Positions 1 to 8,030 of a DNA stretch of 64,000 bases are shown piece after piece; the stretch's first letter is position 1; each line of letters begins with the position of its first letter. The stretch covers positions 1 to 64,000 of the forward strand of contig DASXKV010000004.1 in assembly GCA_036496605.1 (NCBI GenBank), written 5' to 3'. The notes under the pieces were generated by a model. That model made no database searches. It was not told the origin of the DNA and saw only the letters and a program-made list of their open reading frames with translations. A program made the translations under genes and the position numbers. This stretch comes from Gemmatimonadaceae bacterium (lineage in GTDB: Bacteria > Gemmatimonadota > Gemmatimonadetes > Gemmatimonadales > Gemmatimonadaceae).

Positions 1-150
1 CCCGAGGCGGTCCGCGGAGTGTGCGCGGCGAAGGCCGGACGACACGCCGAAGCCCTCGCCCTCCGCGACTCCGTGCTCACCCATCCGCTCGCCGACCCGT
101 TGTCCTGGCCCATGATCGTCGCCCGCGGCATCGCGCTAAGAATCCATTAA
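1..150 (+). CDS. C-terminal end of a truncated protein, possibly TPR-type
   Basis: An open frame enters from the left edge and stops at the TAA at 148-150, giving 49 residues. It contains a TPR-like helix stretch (AKAGRHAEALALRDSVL, near residues 10-26). The start lies outside the window. The strong terminator 28 bases downstream supports a real gene ending here. The function cannot be told from so short a tail; an alternative reading is that the frame is open by chance, since GC-rich DNA favours long open frames. Confidence 0.5.
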   Translation, partial: PEAVRGVCAAKAGRHAEALALRDSVLTHPLADPLSWPMIVARGIALRIH

Positions 151-178
151 CCGAGTCTGCGCCGAGTGATCTCGCGCA

Positions 179-212
179 CCGCCGGTTCGTCCAGAACCGG
201 CGGATTTTATTT
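179..212 (+). terminator. Rho-independent terminator
   Basis: A perfect 10-bp stem (CCGCCGGTTC with GAACCGGCGG), a 5-nt loop and a following T-rich run ATTTTATTT form a textbook intrinsic terminator just after the frame that ends at 150. It separates that gene from the outer-membrane protein gene at 302. Confidence 0.85.
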
Positions 213-301
213 GCTGCCCGCCCGGCGCCGTCCGCGCCGTCGGGCAGAACGCCCTACCTTGGCGCACCCTCTTCGCGCCCCTTCCGACAACCCCACTCGT
301 T

Positions 302-976
302 ATGCGATTCCGACAGAGCTCGCTTCTCATCGCGATCGCGCCGGTCCTCCTCGTCGCCGCCGGCGCTGGCGCGCAAGTCAAATCCTCCGACACCACGACC
401 AAGACCTCGGAGCTCGAGCGACACGTCCAGGCCGAGCGGCGCGGCGGCGGCCTTCGCGTCGGTCAGTGGCACGTCAACGGACAGCAGTTCCCCACCGGAG
501 CGACGGTTTCGACGATCCCGAATTTCGAGGGATACTACCGCACCGGACTCGATCTGCACCTCGTCCTCGAGAATTCCGTCGGCGTCTGGCGCCAGCACCA
601 GGTCAACGCCTCCGGCGGCGGACTCCTCGGCGGCGGCTCGGCGTCCGCGGCCGACGACTACGTCATTCCGCAGTACACGTCGCTGGTCTTCTATCCCTTC
701 ACCACGCCTAACGACCGTCTCGAGCCGTTCCTCCGCGGCGGACTCGGCTTCGCGCTCGGCGTCGACGATCCGCAGAGTGGCGGCGGGATCTCCATGCCGC
801 CGGGGTTCGGTGCGACGGGTGGTCTTGGACTGGAGTGGCGCGCCACCGAGGCGCTGGGGCTCTCGATCTCGGGCCGCTTCCAGTGGATCCGCTTCTTCCA
901 GGACTTCGCTGGACTCCAGACCTATCAGGGTCCGACGCTCGAAGCGGGTATCACCTATCGCTTCCAGTATCGCTGA
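302..976 (+). CDS. exported outer-membrane beta-barrel protein
   Basis: This 224-residue protein has a signal peptide (hydrophobic core LLIAIAPVLLVAAGAGA, then AQ as likely cleavage site). The rest alternates short amphipathic strands rich in Gly, Tyr and Phe, such as FLRGGLGFALG and GLGLEWRATEALGLSISGRF. It ends with a typical barrel C-terminal strand carrying aromatic residues (ITYRFQYR). Together these suggest an OmpA-like or OmpW-like small barrel in the outer membrane. I cannot assign a substrate. It follows the terminator at 179-212, so it is probably transcribed alone. Confidence 0.8.
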   Translation: MRFRQSSLLIAIAPVLLVAAGAGAQVKSSDTTTKTSELERHVQAERRGGGLRVGQWHVNGQQFPTGATVSTIPNFEGYYRTGLDLHLVLENSVGVWRQHQVNASGGGLLGGGSASAADDYVIPQYTSLVFYPFTTPNDRLEPFLRGGLGFALGVDDPQSGGGISMPPGFGATGGLGLEWRATEALGLSISGRFQWIRFFQDFAGLQTYQGPTLEAGITYRFQYR

Positions 977-1029
977 TTGGTCGACGCGACTGCTGCGCGT
1001 CATGCTCCTTGCCCGGCTTCGCGGTCGGC

Positions 1030-1353
1030 CTAGATGAACGGGCGCCGTCCGGCCTTATTCTCGCGCTGAACGAGTGCAATTTGCGCGTCGCCCTGGCGTT
1101 CGCTGCCCTTTGGATACAGCATCGCGCCCATTCGGCCCGTCGCGTATTCACCGCATGACGGGCAGTCGCAGTCAAATTCTCGCCAGTTCGCGGGGTACTC
1201 GTGCACTCTCCGCGCGATTTGGGCGGTTTCGAAGACCAGCGAGCGGCTGGTCCGGTCCTCCCAGACGGCCCACGCTTCGCCGGCAATCGCAAAGCGGCGC
1301 TCCGCCCTACGCCTTCGAGGCTTTCCGTCATCGTCGCGGCGCCGCTCCGGCAT
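1030..1353 (-). CDS. small hypothetical protein with a CxCxxC cluster
   Basis: The longer frame could start at 1431, but the start at 1353 is preceded by AGGGAGAG at good spacing, giving 107 residues. The N-terminus is very basic and acidic (MPERRRDDDGKPRRRR). A middle part reads as a small beta fold (GEAWAVWEDRTSRSLVFE), then RRVHEYPANWREF, then CDCPSCG, a possible metal site. From memory, short proteins with a W/LVFE plus YPANWR pattern recur in this phylum without known function. Function unknown. Confidence 0.6.
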   Translation of the reverse strand: MPERRRDDDGKPRRRRAERRFAIAGEAWAVWEDRTSRSLVFETAQIARRVHEYPANWREFDCDCPSCGEYATGRMGAMLYPKGSERQGDAQIALVQRENKAGRRPFI

Positions 1354-2733
1354 CGGCTCTCCCTGGACTGCGGTTGGTGGTTGGTGTTGCTGTTTGGTAC
1401 TTGGAGAGACATTCCGCCCACATATAGACACCTATCTATTTGGGACTTGACAAGACCTCGTTATGCAAAGAGCACGAATTTGGTGCGTCAAGATCACAAA
1501 TCATGCTAATCTTTTCGGTGAACCTCCGGCACGGTCAACGGGCGGCACGTCCCGCCTGACATAGTTGGCACCAGCGCCGCAAGATCAAGCGTGATGAGCA
1601 GTTGCGCATTGCCGGCGAACGCCTGCCGATGGTCGCTAAGTCGCCTGCGATCGCACGTGTTCTTGCTGCATCATGAGGCCGCGCGTGTCGACAGGCTCGC
1701 ACCGCGCGACTGAATACCCCTTGACAGAAAACCCTATATAGGTAGAAGCGCGAAGAATTTTTCTTGTGAGTCGCGGCGGTCTCACTCTAATGCTCCTTCG
1801 ATCGCCCGCCTCCCGCTCGAACGCGGCGCGACATCCGTTAACATTCCCGACGTACGCCAGGCGCGATGCGCGGACAACCGATGGTGGCGGTCATTCCGCT
1901 CGCACTCATGCGTCGTCCGCCTGCCGGTATGCGGCTTCTCCTCGCCGGAACACACATTTCGCTCGCCGTTCCGCAGAATCACTTCGACGTGAACGTCGTT
2001 CCGCGCAATTCCCGGTCGGTCCCCAAGCACGGAACTACGATCGGCCGATCTGAAAGTCTGTTCGGCATGAACGAAAACCTGTTCCGCGCGAACGGATAGC
2101 TGCGCTGGATCTGGCTCAAACCTGTTCCGCTGACACGCAGAGTCGATCGTCTCGAACGCAGGCGTTGTCCGCTGCAAGGCGTGGTCGTGCCGCTCACAGG
2201 CGACGCCGTGCCCCTTCCGCGCTCACGGCGATCTCAGACCATCGAACGCGGGCTGGTCATCGCGGACTGCCGTCCGATCACACGATCTTCGCGACCGACT
2301 ACCGCTTCGCACCTTCCGGCGGCCGTGCGCGCTTGACGCTTCCTCGCGCCGCACGCGCTGACGATTCAAACGAGCCGTTCGCGCGCCGGCAACTCGGCTT
2401 CAGTGACTTCTCACGGCCCACCGACCGCCGAGCAACACGCGCCACGGACGTAGCGACCACATCCGTTAACACGGTATGCATCCACCGATGACTGCTCCGC
2501 ACGTGCCGCTGACCACGACGTTCGTACCGATCACTTCTCACCCGGAGACGGTAATGATTCGAACTCTTTCACAAAGCGCGCGACCACCTCCGCTCGTTGT
2601 ACGGAACCCACCACGAGCAGGTCAATCACGTTCTGCAGCAGATCGATTGCCATCGGCCACCGCAACGGACGCGCGCGGTGGCCCCCTTCGTTATGCGTCG
2701 CTCAACGCAGTACCTCGCAACGGGAGAAATGTT
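1354..2733. other. 1.4-kb stretch without a convincing gene
   Basis: Several frames are open here on both strands but none has a ribosome binding site, a recognisable domain or balanced amino-acid usage. The DNA holds many GTTC and GAAC half-sites (for example GTTCGGCATGAAC near 2060 and GTTCCGCGCGAAC near 2083). A 13-base direct repeat ACATCCGTTAACA occurs at 1831-1843 and 2459-2471. A TTGACA at 1721 lies next to CTATATAGG, but the spacing is wrong for a standard sigma-70 promoter. It sits directly upstream of the phage-like island. Confidence 0.4.
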
Positions 2734-3480
2734 ATGCGATCAAAACAAAATGCTGTCCAGGCAGCGCTGCTCCGCGCTCAACGCTTTGCCACGGAGAACG
2801 CGGCGCAGCTCATGAGCAGCGTCGATCTGACCGTCGCACGCCAGCGGCTCGACGATGTCATCGCGAGCTTCGCGACGCACGCGGTCGATCAGGATGCCAA
2901 CAGCCGGAGCGCCAAAGGTGAGACCGAGAAGCAGCATCAACTGCGCATCAAGCTCCGCACCGAGCAGATGCAGCCGATCGCGGATGTCGCTCGCCGCAAT
3001 CTCCGCACGGCGCCGGAATTCAAGGAGCTCCAGATGCCCCCGCGTACGGCCAAGGGCGGTGCGTTCTTCGCAAGCGCCCAGGCAATGCTCAATGCCGCCT
3101 CGATTCACAAGGATGCACTCCTCGAGCGTGGTTTGCCGTCCGACTTCCTCGAGCAGTTTCAGAGCTCGCTCACGAAGCTCCAAACGTCGATGAGCGACCG
3201 GGATAAGAGCCGGACGGTGCGCAAGGGTGCGACGAAGGGGCTCGCGTTTCAGGAGCAGGAAGGCCGGAACGTGCTGAGGGTGCTCGATGCGTCGGTGCGT
3301 CGCGCGCTCAGCGGAAACGCCGCGCTCCTCGAGACGTGGCAGAGCGCTCGCACGATTCAGGGCGGTAAGGTCGCACCGGCGACCACGTCGGCGGCGGAGC
3401 AACCGACGCAACCCACAGCCACCGCGGCGCCGGCGAGCACCGCGACGGCCACGGTAACGCCGCCGCCCGCGGCAGCCTAA
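2734..3480 (+). CDS. conserved hypothetical, helical, with Pro/Thr/Ala tail
   Basis: The frame is open from 2476, but the start at 2734 is chosen because GGGAG lies 7 bases upstream and the N-terminus MRSKQNAVQAALLRAQRF begins the conserved-looking part. The 248-residue protein is mostly alpha-helical, with a central segment around MQPIADVARRNLRTAPEF and a later KGATKGLAFQEQEGRNVLRVLD. The last 40 residues are low complexity (Thr, Ala, Pro). No signal peptide or membrane segment. I recall similar uncharacterised proteins in multiple copies in this phylum. It is the first gene before the holin-like/amidase set; a link to phage biology is only positional. The TAA stop lies inside a CCTAACG word. 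Confidence 0.7.
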   Translation: MRSKQNAVQAALLRAQRFATENAAQLMSSVDLTVARQRLDDVIASFATHAVDQDANSRSAKGETEKQHQLRIKLRTEQMQPIADVARRNLRTAPEFKELQMPPRTAKGGAFFASAQAMLNAASIHKDALLERGLPSDFLEQFQSSLTKLQTSMSDRDKSRTVRKGATKGLAFQEQEGRNVLRVLDASVRRALSGNAALLETWQSARTIQGGKVAPATTSAAEQPTQPTATAAPASTATATVTPPPAAA

Positions 3481-3489
3481 CGAAGTGGT

Positions 3490-3545
3490 AGTGGGCAGAG
3501 GGTGGAGGGCAGAGCGTGGCCGCCACACTCTGCCCTCTGCTCTCT
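3490..3545. repeat. intergenic hairpin of GA-rich/CT-rich arms
   Basis: AGGGCAGAGCGTGGC (3506-3520) pairs with GCCACACTCTGCCCT (3522-3536) with a single mismatch. Flanking GGGCAGAGGGTGGA and CTGCTCTC extend the stem. It lies between the stop at 3480 and the start at 3571 and could act as a transcription terminator. Its arms use the same AGAGGG-type words as the heptamer elements elsewhere in the window. Confidence 0.6.
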
Positions 3546-3570
3546 ACGACACCCTTCACCTGAGGAGCAC

Positions 3571-3972
3571 ATGGACACCTATATATGGAAGGGAGCCGTG
3601 CGCAGAGTCGCCGATGGCGCGCTCGCGGTGCTGATCGCCATCATCACACCACTCCTCGAGAAGAATCCGGCCAAGGCGCTGGCCGCGCCCGGCAGTGCCT
3701 TCGTGTTCTCGATGTCGCGACTCATCGTCCTCGCCTTCGCCGCCGCCATGCTGCGGCAGTTGTGGCACACAGGAGTCAGCGGCTGGCCCGACGCGACGCT
3801 GGCCATCGCCATCGTGCTCGCCCTCCCGCTCCTCGGCGCGCTCGACCGCGCCAGCCCGGAACAGGTACTCGCGTTAGGCAGCGCACTCATTGGCCGCTTC
3901 GGTATCGGCGAAGCACGACTCGCCGGCTGGAGCGACAACGGTGAGCCGAACCGCTTTGACAATCACCGCTAG
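3571..3972 (+). CDS. holin-like small membrane protein
   Basis: The start at 3571 has GAGGAGC upstream; the frame is open from 3502. The 133-residue product has about three hydrophobic segments (residues ~17-32 GALAVLIAIITPLL, ~47-62 SRLIVLAFAAAML, ~75-90 ATLAIAIVLALPLLG) and a polar C-terminus. Size, topology and its position directly before an endolysin-type amidase and a spanin-like gene suggest a phage holin. No family motif is visible, so the call rests on context. Confidence 0.55.
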   Translation: MDTYIWKGAVRRVADGALAVLIAIITPLLEKNPAKALAAPGSAFVFSMSRLIVLAFAAAMLRQLWHTGVSGWPDATLAIAIVLALPLLGALDRASPEQVLALGSALIGRFGIGEARLAGWSDNGEPNRFDNHR

Positions 3973-3978
3973 CGCTAC

Positions 3979-4037
3979 GGGCTAGGGAATAGGGGCTAGG
4001 GGCTAGGCCCTTCCCTAGCCCCTAAACCCTAGCCCCT
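3979..4037. repeat. heptamer hairpin (GGGGCTA arm / TAGCCCC arm)
   Basis: Copies of GGGGCTAGG are followed, after a short CCCTT loop, by CCCTAGCCCCTAAACCCTAG, which is nearly complementary. The palindrome fills the gap between the holin-like gene and the amidase gene and ends just before the amidase ribosome binding site CAGGAGA. It is a small member of the heptamer-armed elements seen across the window. Confidence 0.7.
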
Positions 4038-4053
4038 CACCAGGAGACATCCC

Positions 4054-4680
4054 ATGTCCCTCATCATTCGAGGCCTGCACGTGGACCGGCGTGTCCACTC
4101 GCACGTCCTCCAGGAACCGCTCGCGGCACCCCGCGGCGGCGTGATGTTGCATTACGATGACTCGTCCGACGACGAGTCGTCGCTCGCCTGGTTCCGCGAT
4201 CCGCGCTGCAGCAACGGCTACACCTGGCTCGTGCTCGATGATGCGCGAGTGATCGAGCTCGCCGACCCCGCGTTCCGCACGCCGCACGCGGGGCCCTGCC
4301 TCACGCCGCGCGCGAACAGCATCTACTACGGTGTCGCGGCGGCAACGAATGGCATCGTGCCGGCGACGAGCGTACAAGTGAATGGAATCGTCGAGTTGTG
4401 TATCGCTCTTTTTCGGTACCACCACTGGTCGGAGAGCGACGTGCGACGGCGGATTGTCGGTCACGATGCGCAGGCGATCTGGACGCTGGAGCAGACGCGT
4501 CATGCCGGCATTCCCGACGGCAAGGGTCGTCTGCTGTGGGGCAAGCTGGGCCGAAAGGTCGACCCGACGGGCCAGCGGCACGACGGTCGCAAGATCCTCG
4601 ACGTCGACGAGGTGCGTACCGCCGTGCGGTTGCAGCTCCTCCGCGACGCCAGGCTGGAGGTGTGCCATGCTGCTGCCTAA
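4054..4680 (+). CDS. N-acetylmuramoyl-L-alanine amidase (Amidase_2/PGRP fold), endolysin-like
   Basis: The enzyme would hydrolyse the amide between muramic acid and L-alanine in peptidoglycan. Of 208 residues, His33 (in MLHYD), His137 (in IVGHDAQ) and Asp170 (in GRKVDPTG) fit the zinc-ligand positions of the AmpD/T7-lysozyme fold, and Lys168 fits the catalytic lysine. There is no signal peptide, as expected for a holin-dependent endolysin rather than a cell-wall recycling enzyme. CAGGAGAC precedes the start. The 3' end overlaps the next gene by 14 bases, and the TAA stop is part of a CCTAACG word. It lies between the holin-like and spanin-like genes. Confidence 0.82.
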   Translation: MSLIIRGLHVDRRVHSHVLQEPLAAPRGGVMLHYDDSSDDESSLAWFRDPRCSNGYTWLVLDDARVIELADPAFRTPHAGPCLTPRANSIYYGVAAATNGIVPATSVQVNGIVELCIALFRYHHWSESDVRRRIVGHDAQAIWTLEQTRHAGIPDGKGRLLWGKLGRKVDPTGQRHDGRKILDVDEVRTAVRLQLLRDARLEVCHAAA

Positions 4681-5269
4681 CGGCATACCGATGCGCGTCA
4701 CGCGCTTGCTGTTCGTCATGGTGGCACTCGCCGCCGGGGTGGTCCTGGCGCTTCGCTCGTCAGGCGCGAAGCCAGGCGCAGTGCAAGCCGCCGATGGACG
4801 CCTCGAGGCAGCGCAGCTCGAGCGACAGGCCGTAGCAGCGCGCGCCGAAGTGGTCACGGCGCGCGCTGCCGAGGCACGGTCGGCAACGAGGCCCGCGATC
4901 GCGCACATGGAATCGCTTCACGCGCGTGTGAAAGTCGAACACTCCGGACTGCTCAGTGTGAACGACGGAGGCGCAGCGGAAGCGACGCTCGTGCCAGTGC
5001 CGCCGCTCGTCACCGAGCGCATGCAAGCCGATTCCGTCGCGATCAATGCGCTGTCCGTGGCTATGACGGAGGACGTTCGTGCGGCCGCCGCCCAGGAGGA
5101 GCGGCTCGTCGCCGAAGCGAAGGTCCGCGACGCGGCGGGCCTGACGATCGCAGCGCTCGAGCATGAGCGGCGACCGAGGTGTGGCCGGCGCTGCGGCATG
5201 GTGCTCGGCGCGGCAAGCGTTATCGCGTTAGGCATCGCCGTCGATCAGACCCGGCGGTTGTTCCGTTAG
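4667..5269 (+). CDS. spanin-like membrane-anchored coiled-coil protein
   Basis: The start ATG at 4667 lies inside the amidase gene with GGAGG 6 bases upstream, implying translational coupling. The 200-residue product has an N-terminal membrane segment (LLFVMVALAAGVVLAL), a long Ala/Glu/Arg-rich coiled coil (residues ~40-160), a Cys pair in PRCGRRCGMVLG, and a second hydrophobic stretch near the end. This design and overlap with an endolysin gene match phage i-spanins (Rz type), although a C-terminal hydrophobic segment is unusual. A tail-assembly or structural role is an alternative. Confidence 0.55.
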   Translation: MLLPNGIPMRVTRLLFVMVALAAGVVLALRSSGAKPGAVQAADGRLEAAQLERQAVAARAEVVTARAAEARSATRPAIAHMESLHARVKVEHSGLLSVNDGGAAEATLVPVPPLVTERMQADSVAINALSVAMTEDVRAAAAQEERLVAEAKVRDAAGLTIAALEHERRPRCGRRCGMVLGAASVIALGIAVDQTRRLFR

Positions 5270-5276
5270 GGGGCCG

Positions 5277-5297
5277 GGGTTCGACAACCCTTATTTG
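5277..5297 (+). terminator. weak intrinsic terminator after the lysis-type genes
   Basis: GGGTT, loop CGAC, AACCC, then TTATTTG form a short stem with a T-rich tail just after the stop at 5269. The stem is only 5 bp, so this is tentative. Confidence 0.4.
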
Positions 5298-5397
5298 CCG
5301 CAAAGGCGGCGGGAGGCACCTATGGTAGGCGCCGTCTCACGAATTCGTGAGGCGGCGCCGGCCCAAATATCAGATTTTGCAATTCCGGTGTCTTTAT

Positions 5398-6069
5398 ATG
5401 CGTTACGCAACGAGACGGACGCTCACCCTTGCCCGGAGCTCGCGTCATATGCTGCGCCAAATGCCACATCTCCTGCTGTCGACGGCAACGGCTCTCGCCT
5501 CGTGGGAGCTTCACCGGAACGCGCAGGACCCCGACGTCGACCGCTCGATCAGCGAGCCCGCGCGAAGCGAGGCCAGTCTCGCCTTCGTGCACTTCGCCGG
5601 CTTCTGGTCGCACTACGCTCCAGACTTCGGCTGTTCTTCATGGACCCTGCCCGAGTGCAAACGCGTCGAGAACATAGCCGACTTCGCCGAGGAACAGGGC
5701 GGAATCGTCGCGAGCCCTTTGGCCGGCGACGTCTTCCTCCTTGCCTCGGCCCGTGGCGATCGCCACGTCCTCGCCGGGATCATCTCGGTCGTTGAGCAGG
5801 TGTCATCGATGTTGAATGGAAGTCTCACCTTTATTTGCACCACCATCGAAGGGGAGCTCGGCGCAACCGGTGATGATGGCGCTGCGCCTTGCGTCCCAAC
5901 CGCACGTGTCGTAAGGCGGCGACTGTCCGCCGCGTTCGGCGATTGCTTCATCCGGTGGTGCGACCTCGCCGCGCGGACGTCGCGGCCCGCGGTGGAGTAC
6001 ATGGAGCCGAAGAACCTGGTCACCATCGATCGAGCCTCCACGGCGAATTCTGGCCGGAGAGCCGCATGA
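5398..6069 (+). CDS. CHAP-like (cell-wall amidase fold) protein, probably inactive
   Basis: The frame is open from 5347 and the true start is uncertain; 5398 is used. The core holds FAGFWSHYAPDFG, then SPLAGDVFLLAS, then an IEGELG segment and GDCFIRWCDL. From memory these resemble a CHAP-like family (TIGR02594-type) common in this phylum, in which a Trp-Cys-Ala-Ala-Phe motif supplies the catalytic cysteine before FAGFWSHY. Here that place reads EASLAFVHF, so the cysteine appears lost, and the N-terminus looks ragged. The end overlaps the next start as ATGA, suggesting coupled translation. It could be a decayed lysin or an immunity-type remnant. Confidence 0.5.
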   Translation: MRYATRRTLTLARSSRHMLRQMPHLLLSTATALASWELHRNAQDPDVDRSISEPARSEASLAFVHFAGFWSHYAPDFGCSSWTLPECKRVENIADFAEEQGGIVASPLAGDVFLLASARGDRHVLAGIISVVEQVSSMLNGSLTFICTTIEGELGATGDDGAAPCVPTARVVRRRLSAAFGDCFIRWCDLAARTSRPAVEYMEPKNLVTIDRASTANSGRRAA

Positions 6070-6389
6070 CATGCGGCGCGATTTCGCGTATGCCGCTTTG
6101 CTCGTTGGCGCGGCTCGCCATCGAGGATCGCTGCGCGCCACGGATACTCGATCGGGTCATGCGAGAGGTCGAGCCGTATCTCGAGCTATCCGCTGCGCGC
6201 ATCGCCGCCGATTTCCCGGCCGCGGCCCCCGACATGGTACAGGAGGCTCGCATCACTCTCTGGGAGGTGGACCTCGGTCGCTTTGCTCGGGACGATGGGC
6301 TCTATCTCATGGGCGTCCTTCGCGCCCGGATGATCCACGTCTACTACACCGAATTGTCCGGCGGCCTGACGCATGACGCCTCTTGCTAG
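6066..6389 (+). CDS. sigma-70 region 2-like short protein
   Basis: The ATG at 6066 overlaps the preceding stop (ATGA). The 107-residue protein reads like the helices of sigma region 2: YLELSAARIAADFPAAAPDMVQEARITLWEV, then a helix GLYLMGVLRARMIHVYY. There is no region 4, so it cannot be a complete ECF sigma factor. It may bind core polymerase as a modulator or be a phage-borne half factor. I recall similar short proteins with the ending GGLT in this phylum next to phage-like genes. Confidence 0.6.
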   Translation: MTCGAISRMPLCSLARLAIEDRCAPRILDRVMREVEPYLELSAARIAADFPAAAPDMVQEARITLWEVDLGRFARDDGLYLMGVLRARMIHVYYTELSGGLTHDASC

Positions 6390-6431
6390 GCGAATGAGCT
6401 CACCACACCGTAGTTATGCATTGTCCGGTTC

Positions 6432-7127
6432 ATGGTCCAGCCAATGACCGACACCCGCTCGCGCACCAAGTCGCTGCTTGGGCTTCCAGTGTCCCCCCCG
6501 CCGCTGAATGGCGGGGGCGTGTCCGAGCCTCTCGTCACGGCGCAGGAGGGTTACGCCCGCAGGGCGGCACGAGAAAAGGAGTTCGTCGAACGCGTTGTGA
6601 TCCACTCGGAGCGGCTTCTCGCATACGCCCGGTGGGAGTTGCAATCAGAAGCAGACGCCGAGGAAACAGTACAGGATGTGATGGACCAGGCATGGAAGAT
6701 CGACGTCGTCGCGAAGTGCGGCGGTGACGATCGCCGTATAAAAGCGTACATGCTGACGGCTATTAGAAACCGCGTGAAGAACGAATTCCGTCGTCGCGAT
6801 CGCGCGCGCGCGCTCGAGATCAAGGTTACCGCTTTTCAGCGTTCGAGAACGAACGACACGGTGCCGCCGTTGGAAGACGCTGCGGAGCGCGAACTCAACG
6901 AGGCGAGGGACCACGCACTCGAGGAGCTCTCCTGGCGTCACCAGGAAGCGTACACGCTCGTGTGCATAGACGACGTAGAGCTTGAGGTGGCGGCGCTATC
7001 GCTCGGGATGAGTGTCCCTGCGCTTCGCGTGTACCTCATGGAAGCCACTCGACACGTCCGGAATAGGCTCGCGCCCAACTACGCGCCTAACGCCGCTGGC
7101 CGTCGGGTGAAGGAGGACACGCCATGA
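6432..7127 (+). CDS. ECF-family RNA polymerase sigma factor
   Basis: Region 2 is seen at residues ~58-122 (LLAYARWELQSEADAEETVQ, then IKAYMLTAIRNRVKNEFRRR) and region 4 near ~160-210 (LSWRHQEAYTLVCIDDVELE, then a helix-turn-helix ending in HVRNRL). The 231-residue length is slightly above usual for an ECF factor because of an N-terminal extension. No clear ribosome binding site is seen, and the ATG at 6444 is an alternative start. The stop overlaps the next gene's start (ATGA), so it is coupled to its likely anti-sigma factor. Confidence 0.8.
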   Translation: MVQPMTDTRSRTKSLLGLPVSPPPLNGGGVSEPLVTAQEGYARRAAREKEFVERVVIHSERLLAYARWELQSEADAEETVQDVMDQAWKIDVVAKCGGDDRRIKAYMLTAIRNRVKNEFRRRDRARALEIKVTAFQRSRTNDTVPPLEDAAERELNEARDHALEELSWRHQEAYTLVCIDDVELEVAALSLGMSVPALRVYLMEATRHVRNRLAPNYAPNAAGRRVKEDTP

Positions 7128-8023
7128 AACGGCCCGAGGATTCGACACGCGACGTCTCGATCGGGGCACCATATGACCCCGAGCTCGAGGCCGAGGCGCT
7201 CGCCAAATTGAATGACCCCGACTTCGCCGAGGACCTGCTCATCATCGACTATCTCGTTGGCGAGCTGTCTCCGGAAGATCGGGCACGCTTCGAGGATCGA
7301 ATGCGCTCGGACTCGGAGTTCCGCGCCCGCGCCGAGTCGCTCATGATGGTATGGAATATTCCACGCCGCGGAGCGATCTCTCGGAAGCCGAGCCTCGTCA
7401 CGCACGCGGTCGCGAAGCGCACCTGGGAGAAGCTCAAAGAGCGGATCGAGCTCGAAGAGCAAGGCATCCGCACCCCGACACTAAAGGAGAGGCGCGCGAG
7501 GTGGCGGCGCCGTCGCCAGATATTCATCGCCACGATCGGCGGTTTGCTCACTATGGCGGTCGGCGTGTGGCTTCGCCCGCAGTGGGTCCCCTCGCCGAGC
7601 GCATACGTGCACGCCGATGCGCCACGAGATGCGGAGAGTTCCGCGCGGCTGCCTGACGAGACCCAGGTGACGCTCGCCCCCGGTTCACACCTCAGCTACC
7701 TAGATTGGTTCACGCCTCACGATGAGCGCGAGGTCACTCTCAACGGCGAAGGCACATTCATCGTCGCTCGCGGCGCTCGTGAGGCGATGACGATTCGAGG
7801 TGCCGGTGTCGAAGTCAGCGCGTCCAACGCACGGTTCACGATCCACGCGTACGACACCGAGCCCATCGCCTATGTGATCGTGCACGAGGGACGCGCCGAG
7901 GTGCGGGCGCGCACCGTCTACGGTACGAGCGAGTCGCTGACGCTCAGCGCCGGCGAAGGCGCGCGCGTCGGTCCGCAGCTGGCGATCATACGCGGGGATG
8001 CTCCGATCCCAATTCACCGGTGA
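7124..8023 (+). CDS. FecR-like transmembrane anti-sigma regulator
   Basis: The 299-residue protein starts within the sigma factor stop. Its N-terminal part holds an anti-sigma type helix pair (DYLVGELSPEDRARFEDRM). One membrane segment follows a basic stretch at ~125-150 (RRRRQIFIATIGGLLTMAVGVWL). The periplasmic part matches the FecR fold, with the pattern LPDETQVTLAPGSHLSY and EVTLNGEGTFIV. Such proteins hold an ECF sigma factor inactive at the membrane until a periplasmic signal arrives. No TonB receptor lies beside it; the next gene encodes a duplicated exported protein. Confidence 0.82.
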   Translation: MKRPEDSTRDVSIGAPYDPELEAEALAKLNDPDFAEDLLIIDYLVGELSPEDRARFEDRMRSDSEFRARAESLMMVWNIPRRGAISRKPSLVTHAVAKRTWEKLKERIELEEQGIRTPTLKERRARWRRRRQIFIATIGGLLTMAVGVWLRPQWVPSPSAYVHADAPRDAESSARLPDETQVTLAPGSHLSYLDWFTPHDEREVTLNGEGTFIVARGAREAMTIRGAGVEVSASNARFTIHAYDTEPIAYVIVHEGRAEVRARTVYGTSESLTLSAGEGARVGPQLAIIRGDAPIPIHR

Positions 8024-8030
8024 GGATCAC

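Noticed and set aside
1721..1745. Sigma-70 promoter at TTGACA/TATATA
   Set aside because: TTGACA is followed by the TATA-like stretch after only 8-10 bases, far below the usual 16-18, and no gene starts in range.
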